Notes under the pieces: generated by a model
The model's input: only the letters and a program-made list of their open reading frames with translations
Told to the model about the DNA's origin: nothing
The model's database searches: none
DNA from: Pseudomonas sp. G34
Lineage (GTDB): Bacteria; Pseudomonadota; Gammaproteobacteria; Pseudomonadales; Pseudomonadaceae
Assembly: GCF_031119625.1 (NCBI RefSeq)
Contig: NZ_JAVHZV010000002.1
Coordinates: 186,001-250,000, forward strand
Direction: 5' to 3'
DNA: 64,000 nt
Translations under genes and position numbers: made by a program
Shown: one piece after another, positions 47,973 through 57,503 of the stretch
How positions within the stretch are numbered: the first letter of the stretch is position 1
Layout: every line of letters starts with the position of its first letter

Positions 47973-49907
47973 GTGATCGCTGTGTTGTCGCTGTTGCGTA
48001 GTCGCCTGCTGTTGCCGGTGTTCATTGCCCTGGGCGTGGCGTTGCTGGTTCAGGTGCTGCTGGTGCTGGCCCTGACCCGTAGTACCGTGGATGGCCTGGT
48101 GACCGATCTGGAGCGCCAGCTGGGCAGTGACTCCCAGCGCCTGGCGAGCGAGCTGGAGCAGGCCAACAAGGAAGTTTCGGCCAGCCTTGGCGGGCTGTCG
48201 GTGCGCACCCGCGAGAGCCTGTCGGCCGGGTTGTCGAGCCGCCTCGGCGAGGAGCGCGTGCAGATTCGCGCCAGCCTCGAGCGCAGCCTGCGTGATTCCG
48301 CCAATGATCTGGCGCAGTTGCTGGCCGCCGTGGCGCCGCGGGCCATGTGGGATTCCGATGTTCCGGCGCTGTCGGAATTCGCCCGCCGCGCCCAGCGTAA
48401 CCCCAACGTGCTGTTCGTGATCTACGACGACGCCGAGGGTAACCATCTGACCCGTTACCTCAACCGCCAGAACGCGCAGATCAAGAGCATGCTCGACAAG
48501 GGCGAGGGCGAACGTGCGCTGGACAAGGTCATCAATGCCGCAAAAAGCGACCCGAGCGTGTATTTCGTCGAGGCCAGCATCAGCCCCAGCGAAGTGGAAA
48601 TCGGCAAGGTGCTGATGGGGGTTTCCACGGCCGCCATCGATGCCGAGCTGGCAGCCGTGGACAAGCGTTTCGAGGCCTTGCTCGCCAACGGTGGGCAGTT
48701 GGTGGCCGAGAGCCTGGCCGGTGCCTCCACGGACAGCGCCAAGGCGCTGTCGGCGCGCCTGGCATCGGCGCAGCAGGCTGCCCAGGGCATGGCGACCAAT
48801 ACCGGTGTGGCGGTCGACGCCGCGGCCGCGAACCTGCGCTGGCGCATCGGGCTGGGCCTGGCGGTGGTCGGCTTCGGGGTGCTGCTGGCGCTGGCGATCG
48901 TTTTGGGCCGGCGCGTTGTCGTACGCCTGCGTACCCTGATCGCGGCGCTCGACGATCTGGCTGCCGGCGAGGGTGATCTGACCCGCCGGATCGAAATCGA
49001 CAGCCGTGACGAAGTGGGCGAAATGGCCTCGGCGGTCAACCGTTTCGTCGCCAAGCTGCAGCCCATCGTTCGCGAGGCCGGCGAGGTGGCGGTGCGCACC
49101 GGGCAGGAAATCACCGCCCTGAGCGCCCGTAGTGCCGCGGCGCAATCGGCAGCCGAACGCCAGCGTGACGAAGTGGCGGCCAGCCTGCAGGCGCTGGCGG
49201 CGATGGCCGACGAGGCGCAGGCCGAGAGTCGGGCCATGCAGGAGGCCCTGCAGCGGGTCGCAGCGATTCGCCAGTCGACCCAGGAAAATGCCGCGATCGC
49301 CAGCCGGGTTGGCAGCTCCATCGAGGAGCTAGTGCAGCGGGTCGATGCGGGGGCTGCGGTCATCGAGCGGCTGGCCACGCAGAGCGAGCAGATCGAGGTG
49401 GTGCTCACGGTGATTCGCGCCATTGCCGAACAGACCAACCTGCTGGCCCTCAATGCGGCCATCGAGGCGGCGCGGGCGGGCGAGAGTGGTAGTGGCTTTG
49501 CGGTCGTCGCTGACGAAGTGCGTGCCCTGGCCAGCAAGACCCAGCAATCAACCGGCGATATCCAGGCGCATATCGTTGCGCTGCAGCAGGGTGCTCGCGA
49601 GGCGGTCGGCGCGATTGGCCAGGCCGGGCAGCAGGCCGATCAGGGGTTGGCGGCGCTGCGCGAGAGTGCGCGCATCCAGCAGGCGGTGCAGCGTTCCGTG
49701 GAGGACGTGCATGGCGCCATCAATGCGGCGACCCAGGCGGCGGCGCACCAGGCCGAAGGTGCCGATGCGGTGCGTGGGCGGGTCGAGGTGATTCATGCCG
49801 AAGCCCAGCGCGCGGCCGAGGCCGTGGCGGCGACCGCCAATAGCGGCCGGGTGCTCGATGGCCTGGCGGCTCAGCTCAAGGGCAGCCTGGGGCAATTCAA
49901 GGTGTGA
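47973..49907 (+). CDS. Methyl-accepting chemotaxis protein
   Basis: A 644-residue membrane chemoreceptor. Helix 1 spans ~8-30, followed by a ~265-residue periplasmic sensor region, helix 2 (~300-325), HAMP (~325-380) and the cytoplasmic signalling domain. The hairpin tip shows the conserved [20 protein letters not shown] and [13 protein letters not shown]. The ligand is unknown. No C-terminal CheR-binding pentapeptide is seen. I start at the GTG 47973, because GGAGGAT lies 7 bases upstream; the longer frame adds 19 residues with no ribosome site. It occupies the spot between purA and the tRNA-Leu genes. Confidence 0.92.
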   Translation: MIAVLSLLRSRLLLPVFIALGVALLVQVLLVLALTRSTVDGLVTDLERQLGSDSQRLASELEQANKEVSASLGGLSVRTRESLSAGLSSRLGEERVQIRASLERSLRDSANDLAQLLAAVAPRAMWDSDVPALSEFARRAQRNPNVLFVIYDDAEGNHLTRYLNRQNAQIKSMLDKGEGERALDKVINAAKSDPSVYFVEASISPSEVEIGKVLMGVSTAAIDAELAAVDKRFEALLANGGQLVAESLAGASTDSAKALSARLASAQQAAQGMATNTGVAVDAAAANLRWRIGLGLAVVGFGVLLALAIVLGRRVVVRLRTLIAALDDLAAGEGDLTRRIEIDSRDEVGEMASAVNRFVAKLQPIVREAGEVAVRTGQEITALSARSAAAQSAAERQRDEVAASLQALAAMADEAQAESRAMQEALQRVAAIRQSTQENAAIASRVGSSIEELVQRVDAGAAVIERLATQSEQIEVVLTVIRAIAEQTNLLALNAAIEAARAGESGSGFAVVADEVRALASKTQQSTGDIQAHIVALQQGAREAVGAIGQAGQQADQGLAALRESARIQQAVQRSVEDVHGAINAATQAAAHQAEGADAVRGRVEVIHAEAQRAAEAVAATANSGRVLDGLAAQLKGSLGQFKV

Positions 49908-49965
49908 GGCGGGGTGCCCGGGGCCTGGCGCGCGCCAGGCGCTGCGGCAGGTTTTCGCAGGCAAT

Positions 49966-49994
49966 AAAAAACCGAGCCATTGGCTCGGTTTTTT
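49966..49994. terminator. Bidirectional terminator between mcp and tRNA-Leu
   Basis: AAAAACCGAGCCA / TGGCTCGGTTTTT forms a GC stem flanked by an A-run and a T-run, so it can stop both the rightward mcp transcript and the leftward tRNA transcript. Confidence 0.88.
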
Positions 49995-50000
49995 GAAATT

Positions 50001-50087
50001 TGGTGCCCAGGAGAAGACTCGAACTTCCACGATCTTGCGATCACTGATACCTGAAACCAGCGCGTCTACCAATTCCGCCACCTGGGC
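50001..50087 (-). tRNA. tRNA-Leu (CAG), copy 1 (promoter-distal)
   Basis: An 87-base tRNA with encoded CCA. The acceptor stem is GCCCAGG / CCTGGGC with discriminator A, the anticodon stem CTGGT / ATCAG, and the loop TTCAGGT gives anticodon CAG. A long class II variable arm (GATC..GATC, loop TTGC) is typical of leucine tRNA, and the T-loop reads TTCGAGT. It is the second gene of a leftward tandem pair and ends 7 bases before the T-run of the terminator. Confidence 0.96.
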
Positions 50088-50170
50088 ACTGCAGTAATGT
50101 TCACCGTTGCCGGTACGGATCATTACGTCCGTTATTTGCAAAGCAGGTTATCAAGCTGCTTCACGAAATT

Positions 50171-50257
50171 TGGTGCCCAGGAGAAGACTCGAACTTCCAC
50201 GACCTTGCGGTCACTGATACCTGAAACCAGCGCGTCTACCAATTCCGCCACCTGGGC
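50171..50257 (-). tRNA. tRNA-Leu (CAG), copy 2 (promoter-proximal)
   Basis: The same 87-base tRNA as at 50001-50087 apart from the variable arm. That stem here is GACC/GGTC instead of GATC/GATC, a compensated base-pair change. Anticodon CAG, CCA encoded. A sigma-70 promoter is visible upstream at 50321-50349 on the minus strand. Confidence 0.96.
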
Positions 50258-50320
50258 ACTGAAACTGATGATTGCTCATCTGTTCCGTGTTACAACGTCT
50301 CCTCGACGCTGTGGGCGCGA

Positions 50321-50349
50321 ACTATACGGTCGTGCTTTTACCTTGTAAA
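50321..50349 (-). promoter_or_regulatory. Sigma-70 promoter of the tRNA-Leu pair
   Basis: On the minus strand, TTTACA (50349-50344), a 17-base spacer and TATAGT (50326-50321) form a near-consensus promoter. A GC-rich discriminator (TCGCGCCC) follows, as is usual for stringently controlled stable-RNA promoters. The predicted start lies about 55 bases before the first tRNA. Confidence 0.8.
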
Positions 50350-50459
50350 CCCCTGACGTCGAAAAATTATTCGTGTCGAAAGCTGACCCGGAGGGCGCTT
50401 TCGCGCTTCAATAGACACATGGCAAAAACCGACTCTATAGATAAGGTGAACAGTTTCTA

Positions 50460-52955
50460 ATGGCCGATTGGCAATCCCTCGATCCCGAGGCCGCCCGAGA
50501 AGCGGAAAAGTATGACAACCCCATCCCCAGTCGCGAGCTGATTCTCCAGCAGCTGGCTGATCGCGGCTCACCCGCCAGTCGCGAGGAGCTGCTCGAAGAG
50601 TTCGGGCTGACCACCGACGAACAGATCGAGGCGCTGCGTCGCCGGCTGCGCGCCATGGAGCGCGATGGCCAGCTGATCTATACCCGTCGTGGCACCTATG
50701 CGCCCGTGGACAAGCTCGACTTGATCCTCGGGCGCGTCAGCGGCCACCGCGATGGCTTCGGCTTTCTGGTGCCGGATGACGGCAGCGACGACCTGTTCCT
50801 GAGCCCGGCGCAGATGCGCCTGGTATTCGATGGTGACCGTGCGCTGGCGCGGGTTTCCGGCCTCGACCGCCGCGGCCGCCGTGAAGGCGCCATCGTCGAA
50901 GTGATCTCCCGTGGTCACGAGACCATCGTCGGCCGTTATTACGAAGAGAGCGGCATCGGTTTCGTGATTCCCGACAACCCGAAGATCCAGCAGGAAGTGC
51001 TGGTGACGGCGGGCCGCAATGGCGGCGCCAAGCAGGGGCAGTTCGTCGAAGTGACGATCACCCACTGGCCGACCCCGCGCTTCCAGCCCCAGGGCGATGT
51101 GACCGAAGTGGTCGGCAACTACATGGCGCCGGGCATGGAAATCGACGTGGCGCTGCGCAGCTACGACATTCCTCACGTCTGGCCCGAGGCGGTGATCAAG
51201 GAAGCCGCCAAGCTCAAGCCGGAAGTCGAAGAGAAGGACAAGGAAAACCGCGTCGACATGCGCCACATCCCGTTCGTCACCATCGACGGTGAGGATGCGC
51301 GGGACTTCGACGACGCCGTGTATTGCGAGAAGAGTGGCGGCAACTGGCGCCTGTTCTCCGGTGGCTGGAAGCTCTATGTGGCGATCGCCGACGTTTCCCA
51401 TTATGTGAAGGTCGGTTCGGCGCTGGATGCCGAAGCCCAGGTGCGCGGCAACTCGGTGTATTTCCCCGAGCGCGTCATTCCGATGCTGCCCGAGGAGCTG
51501 TCCAACGGCCTGTGTTCGTTGAACCCCAAGGTCGACCGCCTGGCCATGGTCTGCGAGATCAGCATCTCCAAGACCGGCAAGATGACCGACTACAAGTTCT
51601 ACGAGGCGGTGATCCACTCCCATGCGCGCCTGACCTACAACAAGGTCAGTGCCATGCTCGAGCAGCCCAAGAGCAGCGAAGGCAAGGCCCTGCGCAGCGA
51701 ATACAAGGAGGTGCTGCCGCACCTCAATCAGCTGTATTCGCTGTATCAGGTGCTGCTCACCGCGCGCCATGAGCGCGGCGCCATCGACTTCGAAACCCAG
51801 GAAACCCGCATCATCTTCGGCACTGGCCGCAAGATCGCGGAGATCCGCCCGACCCAGCGCAACGATGCCCACAAGCTGATCGAGGAATGCATGCTGGCGG
51901 CCAACGTGGCCACCGCCGCGTTCATGCAGAAGCATGGCATTCCTGCGCTGTATCGGGTGCACGACGGCCCGCCGCCGGAGCGCCTGGAAAAGCTCAAGGC
52001 ATTCCTTGGCGAGCTGGGCCTGTCGCTGCATCGTGGCAAGTCGAAAGACGGCCCGTCGCCCAAGGACTATCAGGCGCTGCTGGAAAGCATCCGCGGTCGT
52101 GACGATTACCACCTGATCCAGACGGTGATGCTGCGCTCGCTCAGTCAGGCGGTGTACAGCGCCGACAATCAGGGCCACTTCGGCCTGAACTACGATGCTT
52201 ACGCGCACTTCACCTCGCCGATCCGCCGTTATCCGGACCTGCTGATCCACCGCGCCATCCGCAGTGTGATCCGCTCCAAGCAGGATACGCCGCACGTCGA
52301 GCGTGCCGGCGCGGTCAGCATGCCCAAGGCGCGTATCTACCCGTACGACGAATCGATACTGGAGCAACTTGGCGAGCAGTGCTCGATGTCCGAGCGGCGT
52401 GCCGATGAAGCCACTCGCGATGTGGTCAACTGGCTCAAGTGCGAGTTCATGAAGGATCGCGTCGGCGAAACCTTCCCGGGTGTGATCACCGCGGTAACCG
52501 GCTTCGGTCTGTTCGTCGAGCTCAAGGACATCTACGTCGAAGGCCTGGTGCACGTCACCGCGCTGCCCGGTGACTACTACCACTTCGACCCCGTGCACCA
52601 CCGCCTGGCCGGTGAGCGCAGTGGCCGCAGCTTCCGCCTTGGCGACAGCGTGTCGGTGAAGGTCATGCGTGTCGATCTGGACGAGCGCAAGATCGATTTC
52701 GAGATGGCCGAAGGTGCAGAACAGGCACCGGCTGCGCGCGGCAAGCGCCGCGAGTCGGGCAGCGACAGCCGCGGTGGTCGCGGCTCGCGCGGCGGCTCTA
52801 CGGGCAATACCGACGTGCAGAAAAGCCGTGACGTGAAAAAGGCCCTGCTCGCCGACTCCAAGTCTTCCGGCAAGGGTGCCAGCAAGGCGGCGGACAAGGG
52901 CGGCAAGCCGAGCCGTCATCGCAAGGGCCCATCGAAGAGCAAGGCCAAGTCATGA
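50460..52955 (+). CDS. rnr: Ribonuclease R
   Basis: An 831-residue 3'-5' exoribonuclease that degrades structured RNA. An N-terminal helix-turn-helix (~30-85) and two cold-shock domains precede the RNB catalytic domain (~260-590). The domain shows the DGEDARDFDDAV acidic cluster, NSVYFPERVIPMLPEELSNGLCSL and HFTSPIRRYPDL. An S1 domain (~640-725) and a basic Gly/Ser/Lys-rich tail complete it. The next gene, rlmB, overlaps by four bases. Confidence 0.97.
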   Translation: MADWQSLDPEAAREAEKYDNPIPSRELILQQLADRGSPASREELLEEFGLTTDEQIEALRRRLRAMERDGQLIYTRRGTYAPVDKLDLILGRVSGHRDGFGFLVPDDGSDDLFLSPAQMRLVFDGDRALARVSGLDRRGRREGAIVEVISRGHETIVGRYYEESGIGFVIPDNPKIQQEVLVTAGRNGGAKQGQFVEVTITHWPTPRFQPQGDVTEVVGNYMAPGMEIDVALRSYDIPHVWPEAVIKEAAKLKPEVEEKDKENRVDMRHIPFVTIDGEDARDFDDAVYCEKSGGNWRLFSGGWKLYVAIADVSHYVKVGSALDAEAQVRGNSVYFPERVIPMLPEELSNGLCSLNPKVDRLAMVCEISISKTGKMTDYKFYEAVIHSHARLTYNKVSAMLEQPKSSEGKALRSEYKEVLPHLNQLYSLYQVLLTARHERGAIDFETQETRIIFGTGRKIAEIRPTQRNDAHKLIEECMLAANVATAAFMQKHGIPALYRVHDGPPPERLEKLKAFLGELGLSLHRGKSKDGPSPKDYQALLESIRGRDDYHLIQTVMLRSLSQAVYSADNQGHFGLNYDAYAHFTSPIRRYPDLLIHRAIRSVIRSKQDTPHVERAGAVSMPKARIYPYDESILEQLGEQCSMSERRADEATRDVVNWLKCEFMKDRVGETFPGVITAVTGFGLFVELKDIYVEGLVHVTALPGDYYHFDPVHHRLAGERSGRSFRLGDSVSVKVMRVDLDERKIDFEMAEGAEQAPAARGKRRESGSDSRGGRGSRGGSTGNTDVQKSRDVKKALLADSKSSGKGASKAADKGGKPSRHRKGPSKSKAKS

Positions 52956-53701
52956 GTCAGCTGGAAAAGATCTACGGCGTACATGCCGTGGAAGCCTTGC
53001 TGCGTCATCACCCCAAGCGGGTGAAACAGATCTGGCTGGCTGATGGCCGCAGTGACCCGCGTGTGCAGCCGCTGCTCGAGCTGGCGGGTCAGGCGCGGGT
53101 CGCCGTCGGCCAGTGCGAGCGCCGCGAGATGGATGCCTGGGTCGAAGGTGTGCACCAGGGTGTGGTGGCCGAGGTCAGCCCGAGCCAGGTGTGGGGCGAA
53201 GCGATGCTCGAGGAACTGCTCGATCGTTGCGAAGGCCCGCCGCTGCTGCTGGTGCTCGATGGCGTCACCGACCCGCACAACCTGGGTGCCTGCCTGCGTA
53301 CCGCCGATGCCGCCGGCGCGCTGGCGGTGATCGTGCCCAAGGACAAGTCGGCAACCCTGACGCCGGTGGTGCGCAAGGTCGCCTGCGGCGCCGCGGAGGT
53401 GATTCCGCTGGTGGCGGTGACCAACCTGGCGCGCAGCCTGGAAAAACTCCAGCAGCGCGGCCTGTGGGTGGTCGGCACGGCCGGCGAGGCCGAGCAGGAA
53501 TTGTTCCAGCAGGACATGACCGGCCCGACGGTGCTGATCATGGGTGCCGAGGGCAAAGGCATGCGCCGCCTGACCCGCGAGCACTGCGATTACTTGGTCA
53601 AGCTGCCCATGGCCGGTAGCGTCAGCAGCCTCAACGTGTCGGTGGCCACCGGCATCTGCCTGTTCGAGGCGCTGCGCCAGCGCCGTTCGGTCAAGCGCTG
53701 A
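52952..53701 (+). CDS. rlmB: 23S rRNA (guanosine-2'-O-)-methyltransferase RlmB
   Basis: A 249-residue SpoU/TrmH-type knotted methyltransferase acting on G2251 (E. coli numbering) of 23S rRNA. An N-terminal substrate-binding domain (~1-75) precedes the SPOUT core with DGVTDPHNLGACLRTADAAG, MGAEGKGMRRLTRE and LPMAGSVSSLNVSVA. It is translationally coupled to rnr. An inverted repeat follows its stop. Confidence 0.96.
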   Translation: MSQLEKIYGVHAVEALLRHHPKRVKQIWLADGRSDPRVQPLLELAGQARVAVGQCERREMDAWVEGVHQGVVAEVSPSQVWGEAMLEELLDRCEGPPLLLVLDGVTDPHNLGACLRTADAAGALAVIVPKDKSATLTPVVRKVACGAAEVIPLVAVTNLARSLEKLQQRGLWVVGTAGEAEQELFQQDMTGPTVLIMGAEGKGMRRLTREHCDYLVKLPMAGSVSSLNVSVATGICLFEALRQRRSVKR

Positions 53702-53703
53702 AA

Positions 53704-53730
53704 CAATCGCCGGCTCATCGCCGGCGATTG
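53704..53730 (+). terminator. Inverted repeat after rlmB
   Basis: CAATCGCCGG / CCGGCGATTG forms a perfect 10-bp stem three bases after the rlmB stop. It lacks a good T-run (CTGTTCAAAA), so termination may be incomplete. Confidence 0.6.
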
Positions 53731-53755
53731 CTGTTCAAAATATCACCAGTTCATC

Positions 53756-53784
53756 TTGCGTGCGCCAGGGGGCTTCTCTAGAAT
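53756..53784 (+). promoter_or_regulatory. Sigma-70 promoter of the rpsF operon
   Basis: TTGCGT (53756-53761), a 17-base spacer and TAGAAT (53779-53784) lie 120 bases before rpsF. This leaves a ~110-base leader that could host ribosomal-protein feedback control (S6:S18 binds such leaders in many bacteria). The promoter match is good; the feedback role is inference. Confidence 0.65.
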
Positions 53785-53903
53785 GTCGCCCCTTGCCGTC
53801 ACGGCAGGCGCGTTCGCGCCCCTTCGTTTCAGCAAGCCAACAGTGTCATTCACTCCTTGCCTGACCGCATTTGGCGGCAGGCTACAACCCGTAAGGAGCA
53901 TTC

Positions 53904-54326
53904 ATGCGTCATTACGAAATCATCTTTCTGGTTCACCCGGACCAGAGCGAGCAAGTCGGCGGCATGGTCGAGCGTTACACCAAGCTGATCGAAGAAGACG
54001 GCGGCAAAATCCACCGTCTGGAAGATTGGGGCCGTCGTCAACTGGCCTATGCCATCAACAATGTTCACAAGGCTCACTACGTGATGCTGAACGTTGAGTG
54101 CAGCGGCAAGGCCCTGGCCGAGCTGGAAGACAACTTCCGCTACAACGATGCCGTGATCCGTAACCTGGTCGTCCGTCGTGAAGAAGCCGTTACCGGCCAA
54201 TCCGAGATGCTCAAGGCCGAAGAAAACCGCAGTGAGCGCCGTGAGCGTCGTGAACGTCCTGAAAACGCCGAGTCCAACGACGGCGATGACAGCGACAACA
54301 ACGACAGCGACAACGCTGACGAGTAA
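53904..54326 (+). CDS. rpsF: 30S ribosomal protein S6
   Basis: A 140-residue S6 that pairs with S18 on the 30S platform. The core ([36 protein letters not shown]) is followed by a ~35-residue acidic tail rich in Asn/Asp/Glu, reminiscent of the poly-glutamylated tail of E. coli S6. AAGGAG precedes the ATG. First gene of rpsF-rpsR-DUF2232-rplI. Confidence 0.98.
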   Translation: MRHYEIIFLVHPDQSEQVGGMVERYTKLIEEDGGKIHRLEDWGRRQLAYAINNVHKAHYVMLNVECSGKALAELEDNFRYNDAVIRNLVVRREEAVTGQSEMLKAEENRSERRERRERPENAESNDGDDSDNNDSDNADE

Positions 54327-54354
54327 TCACCGGATCTATTGAGGAGCCAACTCC

Positions 54355-54585
54355 ATGGCACGTTTCTTCCGTCGTCGTAAATTCTGCCGTTTCACCGCTG
54401 AAGACGTGAAAGAGATCGATTTCAAAGATCTCAACACCCTGAAAGCCTACATCTCGGAAACCGGCAAAATCGTTCCTAGCCGTATCACCGGTACCAAGGC
54501 TCGTTATCAGCGTCAGCTGGCTACCGCTATCAAGCGCGCCCGCTTCCTGGCCCTGCTGCCCTACACCGACAGCCACGGCCGTTAA
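54355..54585 (+). CDS. rpsR: 30S ribosomal protein S18
   Basis: A 76-residue basic protein ([16 protein letters not shown] ... [18 protein letters not shown]). The length and sequence are those of proteobacterial S18. The single Cys at position ~11 is present. It follows rpsF by 28 bases with GAGGAG upstream. Confidence 0.98.
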   Translation: MARFFRRRKFCRFTAEDVKEIDFKDLNTLKAYISETGKIVPSRITGTKARYQRQLATAIKRARFLALLPYTDSHGR

Positions 54586-54621
54586 GATCTGACGTTCGAC
54601 AAGTAGTAAGGGATATATCGC

Positions 54622-55515
54622 ATGCGCGCCTTGGCAGAATTCATCATGCGCGGCCGTATGCAGGCCACCCTCGTGGTGGTCGGTTCTGCAGCATTGCCGC
54701 TGCTGTTCTGGTTGAGTGCCGCCGCGGGAAGCCTGGTGCTTCTGCGGCGTGGCCTGAGTGATGCGACTGGCATCCTCGCCTGGGCTTTGCTGCCAGCCAT
54801 TGGCTGGTGGTATTTCGGCGAACCGCGCACCTTGCTGGTGTTGCTGGGGGCGCTGGGGTTGGCGTGTGTATTGCGCGCCAACCCGTCCTGGCGGCGAGTG
54901 CTGTTGTTCAGCATCGCATTGGGCCTGGTGTATGGGCTGGTACTGAGGGCGACGTTCCATGAGCCCATCGAAGCCATGGCGCAGGAGTTGAACAAGCTCT
55001 TGCCGCAGATGTTCGATGGCGTTCACCAACAGATGTCGGTGGATGATCAGGCGCGTCTTCAGAGTCTCATAGCACCGGTGCTGACCGGATTGCTGGCAGC
55101 GTTGCTGCAGGTGGTCAGCTTGCTTAGCCTGATGCTTGGGCGGTTCTGGCAAGCGGCGTTGTACAACCCGGGAGGTTTCGGCTCCGAGTTTCGTGAGCTG
55201 AGATTTCCGCCGATGCTGGCGATGTTACTGCTGGTCGGCATGCTGCTCGGGCCCAATCTGGGTGTCGAGATGGCCATGCTTACCCCGTTGTGCAGTGTTC
55301 CGCTGGCGTTCGCGGGCATCGCCCTGTTGCATGGGCTGGTGGCCAAGGGCCGACTGTCGAAGTTCTGGCTGGTCGGCATGTACATCACGCTGCTGCTGTT
55401 CATGCAGCTGACCTTTCCCTTGCTGGTGGTGTTAGCCATCGTCGACAGTCTGTTTGATTTTCGTGGTCGTTTGACGGACAAGCCCGGTTCGGGCCCCGCC
55501 AACGGTGAAGGTTAA
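54622..55515 (+). CDS. DUF2232 membrane protein
   Basis: A 297-residue polytopic inner-membrane protein with about eight hydrophobic segments and small loops. It lies between rpsR and rplI, as at PA4933 in PAO1. It belongs to the DUF2232/YybS-like group, whose function is unknown. The ATG at 54622 follows AAGGGA. The gene has a less biased codon choice than the ribosomal genes on either side. The tail (~280-297) is hydrophilic. Confidence 0.85.
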   Translation: MRALAEFIMRGRMQATLVVVGSAALPLLFWLSAAAGSLVLLRRGLSDATGILAWALLPAIGWWYFGEPRTLLVLLGALGLACVLRANPSWRRVLLFSIALGLVYGLVLRATFHEPIEAMAQELNKLLPQMFDGVHQQMSVDDQARLQSLIAPVLTGLLAALLQVVSLLSLMLGRFWQAALYNPGGFGSEFRELRFPPMLAMLLLVGMLLGPNLGVEMAMLTPLCSVPLAFAGIALLHGLVAKGRLSKFWLVGMYITLLLFMQLTFPLLVVLAIVDSLFDFRGRLTDKPGSGPANGEG

Positions 55516-55536
55516 AAGTTAAGAGGTAACACCCAA

Positions 55537-55983
55537 ATGGAAGTCATCCTGCTGGAAAAAATCGCCAACCTGGGCAACCTGGGCGATAAAGTGAACGTTA
55601 AAGCCGGTTACGGCCGTAACTTCCTGCTGCCGCAAGGCAAAGCCACCGCTGCCACCGAAGCCAACGTTGCGGCTTTCGAAGCGCGTCGTGCCGACCTGGA
55701 AAAAGCAGCTGCTGACCGTAAGGCTTCGGCCGAGTCGCGCGCTGCTCAGCTGGCTGAGCTGGAAGTCACCATCACCGCCACCGCTGGCGATGAAGGCAAG
55801 CTGTTCGGTTCCATCGGTACCCACGACATCGCTGACGCCCTGACCGCCTCCGGCGTTGAAGTGGCCAAGGCTGAAGTGCGTCTGCCGAACGGCACCATTC
55901 GCCAGGTTGGCGAATACGACGTAGCCGTGCACCTGCACAGCGATGTCGAAGCAACCGTCAAGGTTGTCGTAGTCGCTGCCTAA
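55537..55983 (+). CDS. rplI: 50S ribosomal protein L9
   Basis: A 148-residue L9 with the N-terminal RNA-binding domain ([32 protein letters not shown]), a long connecting helix rich in Ala/Glu/Lys and a C-terminal domain ([16 protein letters not shown]). The length is usual. AGAGGT precedes the ATG. A strong terminator follows at 56037. Confidence 0.98.
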   Translation: MEVILLEKIANLGNLGDKVNVKAGYGRNFLLPQGKATAATEANVAAFEARRADLEKAAADRKASAESRAAQLAELEVTITATAGDEGKLFGSIGTHDIADALTASGVEVAKAEVRLPNGTIRQVGEYDVAVHLHSDVEATVKVVVVAA

Positions 55984-56036
55984 CTCTCAGCGAACTGCTT
56001 AGCGGGTTTGCACTCAGGTGCCTTCCCGCTAACATC

Positions 56037-56077
56037 GGGCACGGTATTGCGAAAGCGATACCGTGCCCTTTGTTTTT
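56037..56077 (+). terminator. Intrinsic terminator after rplI
   Basis: GGGCACGGTATTGC pairs with GCGATACCGTGCCC through a GAAA tetraloop (one G-T wobble) and is followed by TTTGTTTTT. It closes the rpsF operon just before dnaB. Confidence 0.9.
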
Positions 56078-56104
56078 CAACGCAAGCATTCTTTCCAGGC
56101 GCCC

Positions 56105-57499
56105 ATGAACGACATCAGCATCCCCGAACAGTACGACCTGCAAACCGCCGCCCTGAAAGTGCCGCCGCACTCGATCGAGGCTGAGCAGGCGGTGCTCGGT
56201 GGCCTGATGCTCGATAACAACGCCTGGGAGCGCGTGCTCGACCAGGTGTCCGATGGCGACTTCTATCGCCATGATCATCGCCTGGTATTTCGCGCCATCC
56301 ACAAGCTGGCCGAGCGTAATCAGCCCTTCGACGTGGTCACCTTGTCCGAGCAGCTCGACAAGGAGGGACAGCTGTCCCAGGTCGGCGGCCTGGCCTATCT
56401 CGGCGAACTGGCGAAGAACACGCCGTCGGTGGCCAACATCAAGGCTTATGCCGGCATCATTCGTGAACGTGCCACGCTGCGTAAACTGATTGGCATCAGC
56501 AACGATATCGCCGACAGCGCCTATGCACCGGAAGGGCGAACCGGCGAGGAAATTCTCGACGAGGCCGAGCGGCTGATCTTCCAGATCGCCGAGGCGCGGC
56601 CGAAGACCGGTGGCCCGGTGGGCATCAACGATATTCTGGTCAAGGCCATCGACCGCATCGACGAGCTGTTCAACAACGGCGATGCGATCACTGGCCTGTC
56701 CACCGGCTTCTCCGATCTGGACAACCTGACCAGCGGCCTGCAGCCGGCCGACCTGATCATCGTTGCCGGTCGTCCGTCGATGGGCAAGACCACCTTCGCG
56801 ATGAACCTGGTGGAAAACGCGCTGATGCGCAGCGACAAGTCGATCCTGGTGTATTCCCTGGAGATGCCATCGGAATCCATCGTGATTCGTATGCTGGCCT
56901 CGTTGGGTCGTATCGACCAGACCAAGGTGCGCGCGGGTCGCCTCGACGATGATGATTGGCCGCGGCTGACCTCGGCGGTCAACCTGCTCAATGACCGCAA
57001 GCTGTTCATTGACGACACCGCCGGTATCTCACCGTCGGAGATGCGTGCGCGTTCGCGGCGCCTGGCCCGTGAGCACGGCGAGATCGGCCTGATCATGGTC
57101 GACTACCTGCAGCTGATGCAGATCCCCGGTTCCAGCGGCGATAGCCGGGTCAACGAGATTTCCGAAATCTCGCGCTCGCTCAAGGCGCTGGCCAAGGAAT
57201 TCAACTGCCCGGTGATTGCCCTTTCGCAGCTCAACCGGGGCCTGGAGCAACGGCCCAACAAGCGTCCGATCAACTCCGACTTGCGCGAATCCGGGGCCAT
57301 CGAGCAGGACGCCGACATCATTCTTTTCGTCTACCGGGACGAGGTCTACCACCCGGAAACCGAATACAAGGGCGTCGCCGAGATCATCATCGGCAAGCAG
57401 CGTAACGGCCCGCTGGGTACCGCACGCCTGGCCTTCCTCGGCAAATATTCGCGTTTCGAGAACCTGGCGCCCGGCAGCTACCAGTTCGACGACGAGTGA
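56105..57499 (+). CDS. dnaB: Replicative DNA helicase DnaB
   Basis: A 464-residue hexameric helicase of the replication fork. The N-terminal DnaB domain (~20-125; PPHSIEAEQAVLGGLM) is followed by a linker and a RecA-like motor with Walker A GRPSMGKTTFAMNL, Walker B IMVDYLQLM and LSQLNRGLEQR. No intein is present. The ATG at 56105 is chosen over an upstream in-frame start inside the rplI terminator region. Confidence 0.98.
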   Translation: MNDISIPEQYDLQTAALKVPPHSIEAEQAVLGGLMLDNNAWERVLDQVSDGDFYRHDHRLVFRAIHKLAERNQPFDVVTLSEQLDKEGQLSQVGGLAYLGELAKNTPSVANIKAYAGIIRERATLRKLIGISNDIADSAYAPEGRTGEEILDEAERLIFQIAEARPKTGGPVGINDILVKAIDRIDELFNNGDAITGLSTGFSDLDNLTSGLQPADLIIVAGRPSMGKTTFAMNLVENALMRSDKSILVYSLEMPSESIVIRMLASLGRIDQTKVRAGRLDDDDWPRLTSAVNLLNDRKLFIDDTAGISPSEMRARSRRLAREHGEIGLIMVDYLQLMQIPGSSGDSRVNEISEISRSLKALAKEFNCPVIALSQLNRGLEQRPNKRPINSDLRESGAIEQDADIILFVYRDEVYHPETEYKGVAEIIIGKQRNGPLGTARLAFLGKYSRFENLAPGSYQFDDE

Positions 57500-57503
57500 C
57501 GGT

